Notes under the pieces: generated by a model
Database searches by the model: none
The model's input: only the letters and a program-made list of their open reading frames with translations
Told to the model about the DNA's origin: nothing
In this document: in pieces, positions 35,114-47,815 of the stretch
Numbering within the stretch: position 1 is the first letter of the stretch
Layout: each line of letters begins with the position of its first letter
DNA from: Cinnamomum chago
Lineage: Eukaryota; Streptophyta; Magnoliopsida; Laurales; Lauraceae
Assembly: GCA_038049695.1 (NCBI GenBank)
Contig: CP142452.1
Span: forward strand, 37,374,501-37,438,500
DNA length: 64,000 nt
Reading direction: 5' to 3'
Program-made: the position numbers and the translations under genes

Positions 35114-36448
35114 ACTTCCATCTCAACTTATGTTGTCAGATAGTGAGGAGACATCCAACCTACCAGACCATTCTCAGACCCTAGATACCTCTCAACTAGT
35201 TGGAATCTTTTTGGATATAGATCTCACCCCTACTCCAAGAAAAACAAGATAAAAGAAAGGAGCCAAACATGCTCCCTCTTCATCCCGTCCCAAAACTAGG
35301 ATTTCTATTGGAAACCCCTCTCCTTTACCCCGTTCTAAATTATCAGAGTCCTCTTCTGGGACTGCAAGGGAATTACCAACTCACCAAACCCTTAGAACCC
35401 TGCACCACTTAATTTCTTCTCACTCCCTTGATATTATCTTCCTTTCTGAGCTGATGACTTTTTCTCCTCCCTCCTCCTTGTTGTCTTCTCTGTGTTTTGA
35501 TTGGTTCCTTTCAAATAACCCTCTATCCACTGCTTCCATTTGGTGCCTGTTCAGAACTAACTATAACCACGGTAAATCCCTTATATAATCCTCCACTCAA
35601 TTTGTGACTATATCCTTTATTAACCGAGCAAATGCCTTCTCACTGGTATTTATGGCTCACGAAATTATGTCAAGAGAATGGACCTATGTGATTATATATA
35701 TCTACAAATGCATCCACCAACCTTCCCTGGTGCATTTTGGGCAACTTCAATTCCATTTTCTCCGCTTTTGAAAAACTGAACTTTAGGCCGTCCCGCTTGG
35801 TTCCGAATTTCCAGCAGATGATCCTCTCCTTAGGTTTGCAAGATATGGGTTTCATAGGCAACAAATTTATGTGGTCTAACAATCGAAGGGGTTCTCCTTA
35901 TGTTGTAGCAAGACTGGATAGAGCTCTAGGCAACCTTTAGTGGCACTCTACTTGTAGTGATCCTCTGCTATCTCACTTGCCAAAGTATTCATCAGATCAC
36001 TACCCCTGCTCTCTCTCACAACCAGTGGCTCTCTCCTACAAATGTGCCATTCAAGTTTGAAGTAATGCGGATCCAGCATCTGAAGTTTCTCAGAATTGTT
36101 GAAGACAATTGGAACCCAGGCCTCACTGGAAACTCCCAATATCTCTTAGCCCAAAACCTAAAATCAATGAAACAGGCTCTCAAGGTATGGTACAAGAATG
36201 TTTTTGGTGACATTAGGCTCAAAGTGGAATTAGCTGAATCAGAGGTCCAAAACCTTCAGGAGCTTCTTGATGCTAATTTGATGGATAAACTCCACCAAGA
36301 CTTCTCAGAGGCAAAGACTTCTCTTCATTATTGGTTTCAAATCAAGAAGACTCATTGGTGCTAGAAATCCAGAATTGGATGGCCGAACGAAGGTGATAGA
36401 AACACAGCTTTCTTCCATGCATATGAGAAATCTAGAGGTGTTGTTAAT
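35114..36448 (+). pseudogene. L1-type LINE ORF2, 5' part (endonuclease end and linker)
   Basis: Plant L1-like ORF2 in several frames. 35640-35735 and 35737-35940 give the C-terminal half of the apurinic endonuclease domain (TGIYGSRNYVKRMDLCDYI; then GNFNSIFSAFEKLNFRPSR and MGFIGNKFMWSNNRRGSPY with VARLDRALGNL). 36030-36430 gives the linker before RT (PFKFEVMRIQHLKFLRIVEDNW, LKVWYKNVFGDI, GDRNTAFFHAYEKSRG). Frameshifts and a stop at 36362 break it. Upstream, 35114-35640 is diverged ORF text. It is interrupted at 36448 by solo LTR C and resumes in frame at 39568. Confidence 0.82.
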
Positions 36449-39400
36449 TGTAAGACCCCGACCCGAGTGAACCCGATTAGTGTTAATTAAGTTGTGTGTT
36501 AGCCTTAAGCTTGATTAATGATTTTGGCTAAGTTGGGTTTGGAATAACTTTTGATATAGTTTTGGGGATTTTGATTGCTTTGTGTCAGTGGGACCCTTTG
36601 GGGGTTCCTTCTTTATGCATTGCATGTGTTTGAGGATTTATCGGAGATTTTTGCATTCATGGTTTTAATCCCGTTTGCATTGTATTGTTAATCCCTACAA
36701 CTTTTATGTTGATCCCGTCCCCGTTCGAGATCCCGAAACCCGATTTCATAGCCTCGAGGGCAAAACAGTTATTGCACACAAAATCTGTACCCAAAACTTG
36801 ATATTCCCGAAACCCGCGAAATATATACTTTTTGGAAACTAGATATTTCGACGATCACTTTTCTCTTCTTCGTCGAATTCATTAGAAGCCCCGAAAGCCA
36901 TGATTTCAGCCCAATTATATTATTAGTAGTGGAGCCCACTCCCCACCTGTTTATACGGAAGCACTTCCCCTTTCATTTCCCTTTTTCCAGCACAAGAGAG
37001 AGAACCTAGGGTTTCCATTGCCTTCCTTCTTGCTCTTGCCTTCCATCACCAAATCCACCACCAACCTTGCACAAATTGAGAGGTGGAGATCATCATCTTC
37101 TTCCTCATCACTATAGCTCTCTATTGATACCATTGCTAGAGAAAACCCTCCATTCCAAGACTTTCTTTGAGTTCACTTTGCCTTTTGAAGAACCCTCATG
37201 TAAGTAATCCTTCCCTTCTTCTAGATTTGTGTTCTCCTAGCCTAAGGGAATCTCTATCCCTATTGTTGAAGCTTCTTCCTCCCCATGCTATGTTTTGACT
37301 CTTTTAGGGTTTTATTTTGGGTTTTTGCTTGTAGCTTGGACCATTGACTTGGAGGATTTGTTAGATCTTGATTTGCTTGAGTAGAGACGTAAGGCAAGTG
37401 GATGATTTGAATTTTATAAGTTTTCAATGGTTTTGGTATTTCCACTCATGCCTATGTATTGCCTATTTATTGCTTTGTTTTGAAATAAATGTTCTTGGTA
37501 GTATTAATGGTGCATTTATGGGCATAAAGATGTGTTGGTTCATAGCATTTAATTTCCTCTTGTTTTGTCACAAATACACTCTTATGTGAAATGGTTTCCT
37601 TCTTTCTTCCTTGTATTGAATGTGATGATGATGGAGGAGAATGGGATGGATGTTGTGAGAGATTTGATGTTGTTTGAATGAAGTTTTAGACTCCTCATTG
37701 GATGTATAAAAGTGGCTAGAAAGAGGTTGTAGAAGGAAGAGTTAGAGAGGAGCTGAACTGCCCCGAATTCAGTTTCTGGACAGTTCGCTCGAGCGAACAT
37801 GGCACTTCGCTCGAGCGAAGTTTCCAGAAAAGGGTTCGGAGCATTCCAGTAGCTTGGTCGCTCGAGCGGACATCCCAGGACTTGTTCCAGAGAGTCGTTA
37901 GTTCGAGCGCACTAAAACTTCGCTCGAGCTGATGAGTTCGCTCGAGCGACCTAAACTTCGGTCGAGCAAACCCACCCAGACAACCATTCCAGAGAGCTCC
38001 TCGCTCAAGCGAGCTCTCCGATTCGCTCAAGCGATGGGGTTTGTCTGTCATGGGCTATGTTTGGGATAAAGATGAGTTGTTTAAATGTTTTGGGACTATC
38101 CATTGAGAACCCCTCTATGTCAAGAGGATTTATTAAGCATTGTATGAGGCCATTTGAGGAAGAAACCATATCACAAAGATTTCAATTGAAGTTTTGAAAA
38201 TTCAGAGTGTATAAGGAGCCCGGAATGTCCCCAAACTCAAAGAGTACCAAATTGTTATTAGATTGACGTACGAGGTCCCTATCCACTTTAAATAAATTTT
38301 GAACCCGATACTTTACCTGTAATTCCAATTGCTTATTGTACTTTATCGATCCTAAGATTTATACTACACACCTTGTTTTCCCGAAAGCATTGAATTACAC
38401 TTGAAATAGTTACTTGTCTTGAAGTGCATTGCACCACATGAAACGACAGTGTGCCCTTGAGCACCCCCGTCCTGCCCGTTTATTTATTTGTACTTGATTT
38501 ACTTGCACATGTCTCGATTTGTTATTTGACCCATGAGTCGGCACCACTAAGCTTGGATAACCCTGTTGGTCTGATCCACCGACTTGGAGATCCCCCTCTT
38601 GTCCCGCCAGCTGCAGTTTGGATCCCGCTACCCGGTTATTATTGTGGTCTTGTCCCGATGCCGCAGATTGCTACTGTGGTTCCCAATGCCCGGCTCGCTA
38701 CCGTGGTCATGTATAGTATATGTATATGTATATGTATTTATAAGATCTACTGTTTCTCCTCACCTCGAGTGACTGAGATTAGTGCCTAGTTATTGCTCTA
38801 CCACTTTAGTGGTAGAGGACTTGGCTTCGTGTGGTTGCCATCTTGCTTGTTTCCCGTTTCCTTGGTTACCTTATATGTTTTACAATGTCTACTTGCATTT
38901 GAATAAATGTTTTATCTCATTCATAGAAATTGTTATTTAAACAGGTTTGCATGTTTTGAAGGTAAATTCATTTATTACCATATTGTCATGATATTTTACC
39001 ATTTGCCAAACCGTCGTGTTTGACCCACTTTTTGGTACTCAGGTCCCGTTGTTGGTTATCCCGAGGAGGAGCACGAGGAGGCGGTCGGAGAACCGGAACA
39101 GTTAGTTGAGTGGCATGCTGATGACGTCATTTAGACGTTTGGTTGCTATGAGAGACTTAATATTTTGGGAAAACTGTTTAACCATTCTTTGGATTGGTAT
39201 TTTGTCTATATTGGCCTTTGTTGGCCTCTATTTTTGGGAAATGTAATTAAATGATTTTTGTATGAACTTTAACTTACTTTTGGGTAACATGCTAATGATC
39301 ATTGCTAATTCTGATACGGTATTATACTTGTGTTATTGTCTTTACGACTAGAGATGGTTTAAATGTTTGATTTGCTACACGCTTCCGCACTTAATAGAAA

Positions 39401-39562
39401 TGTTCAAATATGGTTGTAATAATCCTCACCGCGGACACCTGTGGGAAATTAAATAAGTGTATGCATGTTGTTGACACACTCTACATATTAACCATTCACT
39501 TAACACCACCATAGTCCCAATCCCGGATTGGCTCGGTAGGGGCCCGGTCCGGGGTAACGACA
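36449..39562 (+). mobile_element. Solo LTR C
   Basis: TGTAAGACCCCGACCC at 36449 to GGGGTAACGACA at 39562, 3114 bp, flanked by TTAAT at 36444-36448 and 39563-39567. It is a close relative of solo LTR B and served to delimit the insertions there. TATA-like box near 36950, splice-donor-like ATGTAAGT near 37198, CTCGAG-type palindrome cassette at 37783-38035. No internal sequence, primer site or polypurine tract adjoins, so it arose by LTR recombination. Removing it and one TTAAT leaves the LINE frame unshifted. Confidence 0.94.
37783..38035. repeat. Palindrome cassette in solo LTR C (CTCGAG type)
   Basis: Repeated TTCGCTCGAGCGA words alternate with CATTCCAG-type spacers. Several copies have lost one base of the palindrome (TTCGGTCGAGCAA, CGCTCAAGCG). 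Compare 16632-16915. Confidence 0.85.
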
Positions 39563-39567
39563 TTAAT

Positions 39568-42200
39568 CGCATTGAAAAGATCCATTCTGACGGTACCTGG
39601 GTAGAGGACCCCACCCAAATAAAGTTCCTTACGATCAACCATTTCTCAAAACTAGCTCAGTCTCCCACTCAAACCATGCATAAATCCTATTTGATCTTGA
39701 CATCAACAAAGTCTCCATGGATCAGAATCTTCAATTGATCAAATGCCCAGATGTAGAAGAGATTAAAAGTGCATTTTTTGCACTAAAAAATGACAGCTCC
39801 ATAGGCCCAGATGGCTTCTCAGGCTCCTTCTTCACAGCAACTTGGTACATCACGGGTCCCTCTATGGTTAAAGCAGTGCAACACTTCTTCTCCTCAGGTA
39901 AGCTCTACAAAGCCTCAAATACATATTTTATCACGTTCATTCGCAAAACCCAATCCTCCATTTCATTTTTTGACTACAGTCCAATAAGCCTCCTCAACTT
40001 CTCCTTCAAAATTATTTCAAAAATTTTGGCTTCTAGATTATCCCAGATCCTCCCCTTTCATATCTCCAAATTAGGCTGCTTTTGTTAAAGGCACATCCAT
40101 TCACCAACACATTGCCTTAGCCCATGAACTCTTTCAAAAACTCCACTCCCAAATTAGTGGAGGTTCTCTGTATATGCAACTGGACATCTCAAAGGCTTTT
40201 GACACGATTAGCTGGCCTTTTCTTTTCAAGTCTCTAGCCTTCTTTAGCTTATCTGAGAAATGGATTCACCTAATTAACCAATGTGTTAGTTCATCCAAAG
40301 GTTCGGTTCTCATTAATAGAACTCCATGTGGCTTTTTTTTTTTAATTAAATTGTGGGCTAAGGCAAGGGGACTTCTATCCCCTTACCTATTCATTCTCGC
40401 GGAAGAAATCCTAAGCCTAAACATCCAAAACTTGATTGCTAAGAGCCACATCTTCCCTATCTCCAAAGTTCACAACACCCCATTCCACTTATTCTAGCAG
40501 ATGAAATCCTTATGTTTCTCAAAGGTCATAAGAAAAAAAAAAGCTTGCTTGCTTCGAAAAATGTTTTAGCCAAATACCAAAACAACTCGGGCCAATCTAT
40601 CAACTCGGGGAAAAGTAAACTCTTCATTGGCAAATGCAGTCTGAGGACAAAAATACAGATTTTGGCTTTAGCTAAGCTCCAAGAGAATCCCCTTTCTTCC
40701 AAATAGCTTGGAGCCCCTCTCATCATCGGCACCCCCAAGAGGCAGCACTTTTACCAATTGCTGGGCAGATTCCTTGCAAACATTTTGGGTGGATATTTAG
40801 GCCGCTCTCCTTTGTAAGTCACAGAATCCTTGTCAGGCATGTGTTGAGCAGCCTGGCAACCCATATTGCTATGGTTTTTCCTCTCCCAAAGTCGGTCATG
40901 ACAAATCACATGGAACGCCTAATGAGGAATTTCCTTTGGTCAGCATAGACAACACGATCCAGAAGGAATCAGATTCGCTGGGATATCGTCATATGTCTCC
41001 TCACTAAGGAAGGAGGTCTGGGTATTAGGCGCATTCATGAGCAAAATGAGGCCTCTTTTCTAAAATTGGGTTGGATTGCTGCTTTTTCTAGATCTCTCAG
41101 CGGATTGGATAACTTGTAGATACTTTCCAAAATTAGCTATTTGGAGCTCCTCTACCCCTAAATCAGGCTCTTGCATTTGGTGCAAAATCAGAAAATCAAC
41201 CCATCAGATCTAGTCCGGCAGTAGGTGGATTATTGGTAATGGGAAGCTTGCTGACATCTGGTTTGATATTTGGGTTGAGGATGCTTGCATTACTTCAAAA
41301 TTTCTCTCTTTCTCCTTCCCCCTTAATCAGAAGTTAAGCTCTCTTAGGGAAGGTGATAACTGAGTTATCCCTTTAGACATTCCTTTTGGATCCAACTGAG
41401 ATTTTGAGGAGTGTTATTCAGAAGATCTTCTTAGATCCGATTAGAGAGGATTTAGAAAACCCATCCTGCCCACGATCTCACTTTCATGGAGGCTTGGTAG
41501 CTCATTCGATCAAGAAGAGCGACATTTGAGTGGGCCCCTTTGGTATGGAACTCCTTGATGCTGCCTAGGGTGTCCTTCTTTGCTTGGAAATTGATGCACC
41601 TCAAGACCCCAACCCATGATTGGGCTCAATTAGTTGGTATTAGCCTTGCTCCCATGTGCTGTCTTTGTAACAACAACTTGGAAAAAGATCTTCATATTCT
41701 TTTCTACTGTATCTTTGCTACTTCTCTTTGGATATGGATTCTCCAAGTGGCTGGCGTTGGGACTGTTACTCCCATATCCCCCTCCGAGATTTGGCAAGTT
41801 CTCTCTCTCAACTGTGATAAGTTGGCTCATAAAGGAGCTTCCTCTATTTTTTTCACCGCGACTTTTGTAATTTAGAAATGTAGAAATGATCTTACTCTTA
41901 GAAAATCTAAAGCCTCTCATATGAAGGTAAAGATCTACCTGACAGAGCTTCTCTCTTCCTCTCTCAGGCGTTTAGACAAACCTTTTTCTGGCAGGCCTCT
42001 TTAAACGTTTTGTCGTTTTCTGTTAGTTCCTATTAGAACGTATGTTCTTTAGTCTGGTGGTCTTCTCCTTTCTCATTTCTTTCTTTTTTGATTCCCCTCC
42101 CTTTACTTGTAAAGTTACCTTTATGGCTTTCTTCTTTTGGGGCTTTTAGCCTTTGTTCTTTCCCTCTTTTCTAATACAATTGCCTTTTAGCAAAATAAAA
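39568..42200 (+). pseudogene. L1-type LINE ORF2, 3' part (RT, zf-RVT, 3' tail)
   Basis: 39717-40088 begins the RT (NDSSIGPDGFSGSFF; KIISKILASRLSQIL). 40174-40497 has QLDISKAFDTISWPFLFKSL. The catalytic YADD box is changed to LADE near 40492-40503 (ATTCTAGCAGATGAA). 40512-41500 is the later RT and connection part in broken frames (SGSRWIIGNGKLADIWFD near 41212). 41540-41875 is the zf-RVT region (WNSLMLPRVSFFAWKLMHLKTPTHDW; CCLCNNNLEKDLHILFYC). The 3' end has TAATACAATTGCC and an A-rich tail at about 42175-42204. It is inactive: the frame is broken and the catalytic aspartate pair altered. Confidence 0.85.
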
Positions 42201-42204
42201 AAGT

Positions 42205-42759
42205 ATCAATTCATTTTGTATATTATGTCCAAGGTAATGATAATGAATTTCATCATGTTGAATACGTCAAATATGTTCTTGCATTACAGGATCAAATTCT
42301 GCTATCATTTCAATTAAACTTAAAAAATTTCCATTATTTTCTTGATAAATCTTTTCATTTTTTCCTCGAAATGCCAAATTATTTTTACCAAGATTCTTTA
42401 CGACAACAGTAATTCTTAATAATACTTTTTTTCCAATGATCTTTCTCTTTGTTAATTTGTTCTTGGATATTTCTATCAATTGTTTTATTTTTTTAACAAT
42501 TTTATTTCTAAATCAATCCAAGTATTCATGTTAGTAATATGCTCATTAGTTGTCTCATGACTCTTAAGCTTTACACCAAGATTTCTCTAGTCTTTATTTA
42601 GTTCATTCATTAGCTAGTTTACTTGTAGTACAATTCGAATTAAATAACTTACAACAAAAGCAAAATACTCTATCCAAATCTTTTGAATACACTAGCCATT
42701 TTCTATCATACTTCTCCCCATTTGGTAACTTTCAAATATAATATGTAGTAGAAAAATGT
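42205..42759 (-). pseudogene. hAT-type transposase fragment (TTF zinc finger / DUF4371 region)
   Basis: Minus-strand frames read [26 protein letters not shown], then (42479-42267) [22 protein letters not shown] and [21 protein letters not shown], then IHYHYLGHN. This is the N-terminal half of the plant hAT transposases usually annotated as zinc finger MYM-type 1-like. Stops (for example after KLANE) and a frame change break it; the DDE domain and the dimerisation domain are absent. Its left edge meets the LINE tail and its right edge meets a CACTA terminus. The LINE probably inserted into it, but the other half of the hAT gene is not found left of the LINE. Confidence 0.8.
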
Positions 42760-43299
42760 CACTACAACAAAACACAGTTTTGCCAACGCAGTCACTGTGT
42801 CTGGAAAGGTGGGTTTTGTGTCGGCAAACGATTTCCCAATGCATTTCAGCGCGTCGGCAATCACATGTAGCCAAATCCATATCCGACGCTATTTAACTGC
42901 GTCGGCATATCCCTGTACAATTGCCAACGCACTGCAGCGTCGGCCAATACGTCGGCAAAGAGATGTGCGTCGGCAAAAACTCCAGGCAAAAACTCCAACT
43001 TTTCTGATTCGAAAACTATATTTGCCAACGCTGGTAGTGCGTTGGGAGTTCCTAGTAATGGCCGACGCTGGCAGCGCGTTGGGAATTTATAGTAATAGCC
43101 AACGCTTGTAGTGCGTTGGGAATTCGTAGTAATATTCGACGATGATTAAGCGTTGGGAATTCATGAAATAGCCGACGCTATCAAAGCGTTGGGAATGCAT
43201 GAAATAGCCGACGCTACCAATGCTGGGAATTCATGAAATAACTGACGCTACTAATGCATTGGGAATATATGAAATAGCCGATGCTACCAATGCATTGGG
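42760..43299 (+). mobile_element. CACTA terminus with subterminal repeats, truncated
   Basis: It begins CACTACAACAAAACACAG at 42760, the terminal inverted repeat style of CACTA elements. It is followed by about ten copies of the palindrome-like pair GCCGACGCT ... AGCGTTGGGAAT in repeated 40-50-bp units (42930-43299). Such subterminal arrays bind the accessory transposon protein. The element is cut at 43300 by LTR E and the opposite end is not in the window. Confidence 0.85.
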
Positions 43300-46181
43300 T
43301 GTCGCGACCCCAGAATGAACCCCGGACCCGCGACGATTGTTTTGTTTGTTTTCCCACAGGTTCCCGCGGTGAGGATTCCCGAGACACGCGGAATCTGTCA
43401 CACATGATTAAGTTTGTGGAAGCGTGTAGCAAATCACATCACGATAAGCATCAATAAATTTTTAAGTGCTATGACAAATAATATAAAGACATTGTATCAA
43501 AAGAAAGGAGTTAACATGGCGTTCCCATCATAATTCAAGTTATGAGACTAACACAAAAGTAAGTTAAGTTTAATTACATCCATAAGAGGCCAATAAAGGC
43601 CAATACAATCCTCAAAATAATAAAAGAACCCAATAACAAAATGTAGCGAAACTCAAGAACCCGCCCGACGTCTAGTTGACATCGTCGGGTTACCACTCTC
43701 TGACTGGGGGTGGCTCAAGAGGCTCCTCCGAGCACTCTTCCTCAAAGGCAACATTACCTGCACCTGGGCACCGACATACAAGGGTCAAACACAATGGTTT
43801 GGCAGGTAATCAATTTAGGCATGAGCATATAAGTAGTAGATGTTTAAGGAAACTTATAAAGACATTTTGCTGAATTGTAAACAGTTACATGACTAAGGTA
43901 CATTTCAAAATACGAGTAAAACTGACATGAATACTTATAATATCATGAATAGTTACATTCCACAATGAGCCCATCCTTTCTCTATCATTTATAATGAGAA
44001 GAGCAAGCACGCATGACAAACACGATATACATAATATAATCACGACACGATTCCCACATATACGGGGATTCTGGCCGCGGAACCGGACACGCACGATGTG
44101 TAATAAAATACATGACCAGTCTGCAGGCAGTCCACATGTTTAAGGACCCCCAGACAGTGGATCAGACTGAAATGACAGTCCAAGCTCAGTGGTGTTCACT
44201 TAAATTCATGAATGCACAAAACACGCGAAACACTGTCTAAACATGTCGAGATAAAAGGGGAAAATTACTTATCAAAACACGACAAACACGACTAGCAAAA
44301 GGCATAATTAATATGTATAAGATGCTTAGGAAGTGGTCCCTTTTTTTCTTGAAACAAATCTTCAAAATGAGCTTGTACTTAAACTTCAAAACGAGTACAC
44401 AATGATATTCATTGTATCAAAACCAAAGTACGAACACAAAGCCTATCAAGCACATGTAAGGACCTTTGGTTGATCTTTGTGTAAACGAAGCCCAAATGTT
44501 GGAATTTAAAAGAGAATTGGTGCCCCGGAAGTTCTAAGACATCTCAGGTTTCGAGTGCACAATATCAGGCTAAAGGTCACTTAACATGTTCTAGTTTTCA
44601 TTCTTACAAATATTCTTCAAAATGGCAATGGTGTCAAATTCGGTCAGCTCGCAGTCAGATGTCGGCTAGCCGAACTAGGATCTGGCGGCTAGCCGCCAGA
44701 TGACCGACAGGCTGACTGCTGGAAACCCAGGTCCGAACGCAGCTCTCTGGAAAAGAAACTGAACTGACTTCGGTTGGCTTACGGTTAGCTGAAATGGGAC
44801 CTGACGGCTAGCCACAAGCTGACCGTAGGGCTGACCGCTGAACCCTGATGCACATGCCAGCTTCTGGAAAAGGAACTGCCGAGCTCGGTCAGCTTGCGGT
44901 TAACCGAAATGGGGATTTCGGCTAGCTGCCAGCTGACCAGCGGCTGGCCGGAACTGCACAGGAAGTGCAGTTCAATTCAAATTTTCACCTGTTCTTTTTC
45001 TTTTCTTCTTGTTTCTCATTCAACCTGCACCTCCCTCAGCCTACATGCTCTCTAAGGGATAAAACACACATTTCACAACACAAATTGAGACATTACATTC
45101 CCATTCTCCAATCTAAAACAAAATCCCCAAATTTTCCATTCAAGATATAAATTTCCACTGAAATGAGAAGAATGAAAAGAAAACAAATCAAATGCACACA
45201 TGCTATCATCCATCCTAGATTGGTTACTTGCCTTAGTCAAAGATGTCACAAACTTTCTCCAAGCACTTCCACTCAAGCTAATCCAAAGACTACAAAACCC
45301 ATGAAAACCAAACAACTCACTCAATCTTGAAAACAAATGACTCATTTTCACAAAAAGGGTTTGCAATATGAAAAACAAGATCTTAAGGAACCAAAAAGGC
45401 TCCATTAAAATGGATGGGTTGGAGCTCTTACCTAGAAGTACATAAACAAGAGAGAAGGAAGAAAATGGAGCTCTTGCCCAACTAGAACTTCAAGAAATTT
45501 GCATCAATGGAAAGCTTAGGATGAGAGGAAGAAAATGATGGTCTTGGGATTCCATTTGTAGTCTTTTAGCTTGATCACTCAAGAGAAATAAAGTGGAGAG
45601 AAAAGGCTTTCTCTTCTTGGCTGCTCTTGGGTTAGGGTTTGAGAGTGAAAGAGGGAAAGAAGGAAAGAGTTGACTTAAAACCTTAGCAAATGGGGCCCAA
45701 TGGCCAAATTTTGCATCAATGAAAACATGATCTTGCAGGCCTCGAATGAACTCGTCGAAGAAAGATAAAATGATCCTCGAAATATCTAGTTTCTGAAAAG
45801 TATATTTTTGACATGGTTTTGAGATTTTAAAATTTGTGTCCAGATTTGTGTATAAAAGACAACTTTACCCTTTTTGGGCCAGAACTTGTGTTTTTGGGCT
45901 TCAAACATGAATGGGCTGAAAACGAGAGTTGTAACACATAGTAAAATTATTCAAATGAAATCAAAGTCACAATTAAAAACGGAAACCGATACGATCCTCC
46001 CAAGCTTACACGTGCGCTCAGGCCTTCCTAAGCATGTCTGACTAATACTAAACGTTCTCAAAATTCGCAAATCTATGTCCAAGACTAAAACTAATTATTT
46101 CTAACCCAGCGAAAACTAAACCCACTTAGTCACACACACTAATTGCACACTAATCGAATTAGTCTGGGTCGGGGTCTAACG
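43300..46181 (-). mobile_element. 3' LTR of gypsy chromovirus E
   Basis: Plus-strand TGTCGCGACCCC at 43300 is the complement of the LTR 3' end. The 5' end at 46181 reads (minus) CGTTAGACCCCGACCC, the expected TGTTAG with its first base changed. At 2882 bp it is a relative of LTR D (61580-63886), with several identical phrases (CGAAACCTGAGATGTCTT, GAACTTCCGGGGCACCAATT). It has a palindrome-type cassette at 44640-44960 that D lacks. A splice-donor-like CTAGGTAAGAGC (minus) is near 45430. Confidence 0.85.
44640..44960. repeat. Decayed palindrome cassette in LTR E
   Basis: Words of the GGCTAGCC / GGTTAGC / GACCG type repeat through about 320 bp (for example TCTGGCGGCTAGCCGCCAGATGACC near 44673, here broken by mutations elsewhere). 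It corresponds to the cassette in LTR A. LTR D lacks this block together with some flanking sequence. Confidence 0.75.
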
Positions 46182-47545
46182 TCCTCCACCCCTTTGGATA
46201 TTTGGTCCACCAAATAAAACAAACATTTACCTCTGGTAAACGATGTGGATACTTCCTCTGCACTTGATCTCTCAATTCCCATGTTCCCTCCTCTGGCTCG
46301 TGATTTTCCCAAAGTACCTTGACCCAATGAATAGTCTGATTTCTTAATTCTTGCTCTTTGGTGTCATTGATCTTGATCGGCTTTTCCACATACGAGGCAT
46401 CTTCCCGAATCTTCAAAGGTTCGTGCTGTAGTATATGTGAAGGACTAGAAACATATTTCTTGAGCATAGAAACATGAAATACATTGTGCACCCCGGAGAG
46501 TTCCGACGGTAACGCAAGTCTATAAGCGACAGCCCCAATCTTGCCCAAAATTTCATACAGACCAATAAACCTTCTAGATCATTTGCCCTTCTGTCCGAAT
46601 CTCAAAGTCCCTCTAACTGGTGAGATCTTCAAGAACACTTTGTCACCCACTTAAAACTGCAATTCTCTTCGGCGAGTGTCTGCATAACTCTTCTGCCTAC
46701 TTCGGACGATCTTCAAACGTTCCTGAATCAGTTTGACCTTGTCACTTGTCTCTCCAACTATTGTCGGTCCATGAAAACTACGCTCACCGCCTTCTTCCCA
46801 GCAAACCGGAGTTCTACATCTTCTGCCATAGAGTGCCTCGAAAGGTTCCATACTGATGCTAGAGTGGTAGCTATTGTTATAAGTAAATTCACAAAGCGGT
46901 AAGCACTCATCCCACTGAACCTTGAAATCTAATACGCAAGCACGCAACATGTCTTCGAGAGTCTGTATCATCCTTTCTGACTGACCATCTGTCTGAGGAT
47001 GATATGCCGTGATGAACTGGAGTTTGGTACCCATAGACTCATGAAGAGTTTTCCAAAACTTTGAAACGAACCTGCCGTCTCTGTCTGAAGTGATGGAGAC
47101 GGGCTGACCATGTTTACTAACAATTTCATCAGCAAAAAACTTTGCAAGTGGTGCCATGTGCATCATGTTCCCTGTCTTCATCGGAATGAAATGAGCAGAC
47201 TTTGTCAGACGATCTACAATAATCCAAATTGCATTATTTCCCTTCTTGGTATTCGGCAAACCAGAAACGAAATCCATGGTGATGTGCTCCCATTTCCACT
47301 CCGGAATTTCCAACGGTTGTAACAAACCTGGGGGCTTCTATGCTCTGCTTTAATCAACTGACAAGTCAGACAACGGGACACAAAAGCTGCTATCTCTCTC
47401 TTCATGTTGTTCCACCAAAATCTATTGTTCAAATTGTGGTACATCTTCATGCTACCCGGATGCATAGAATACCTCGTGCTTAGCAATAAACTAGCAGAAT
47501 ACAAGTAGTAATAAACTAGCAACAACGCCCCGTACTTAGCCTGGG
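46182..47545 (-). pseudogene. Gypsy chromovirus pol 3' end (integrase and chromodomain)
   Basis: Minus strand. 47549-47340 holds the integrase zinc-binding region (MHPGSMKMYHNL, WWNNMKREIAAFVSRCLTCQ). 47325-46651 holds the DDE core (ITMDFVSGLPNTKKGNNAIWIIVDRL; ITSDRDGRF; AYHPQTDGQSERMIQTLEDML) and the post-core region. 46548-46230 holds the junction and chromodomain (VHNVFHVSMLKKYV; HWVKVLWENHEPEEGTWEL). This matches the Tekay/Del chromoviruses. Lesions: a one-base deletion near 47333 between zinc finger and core, a stop near 46651 (LQF stop VGDKVFLK) and a stop near 46598 (QKGK stop). RT and RNase H are missing to the right of 47545. A purine tract at 46182-46205 adjoins LTR E. Confidence 0.9.
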
Positions 47546-47815
47546 GCAAAAAGTAAGATATTACATTTTGAATTTATGAGATACCAAAATTAGTTATAAA
47601 CATATAAACATATATTCATACATATTTATATAAAAACAGTCAACACATCTTCAATCTTTGAAAAACAAAAGCACTACCATAGTGTTTTAGCATGCGCAAT
47701 GCAGTGAGATTGTGTACTGTCTATTATATGAAGTATCAATTTCATGTATTGCATCCATTTCAAAGTGTCAAGATACCATGATTTCTATCATTGTTGACAT
47801 TGTTTCTTTCATCAG

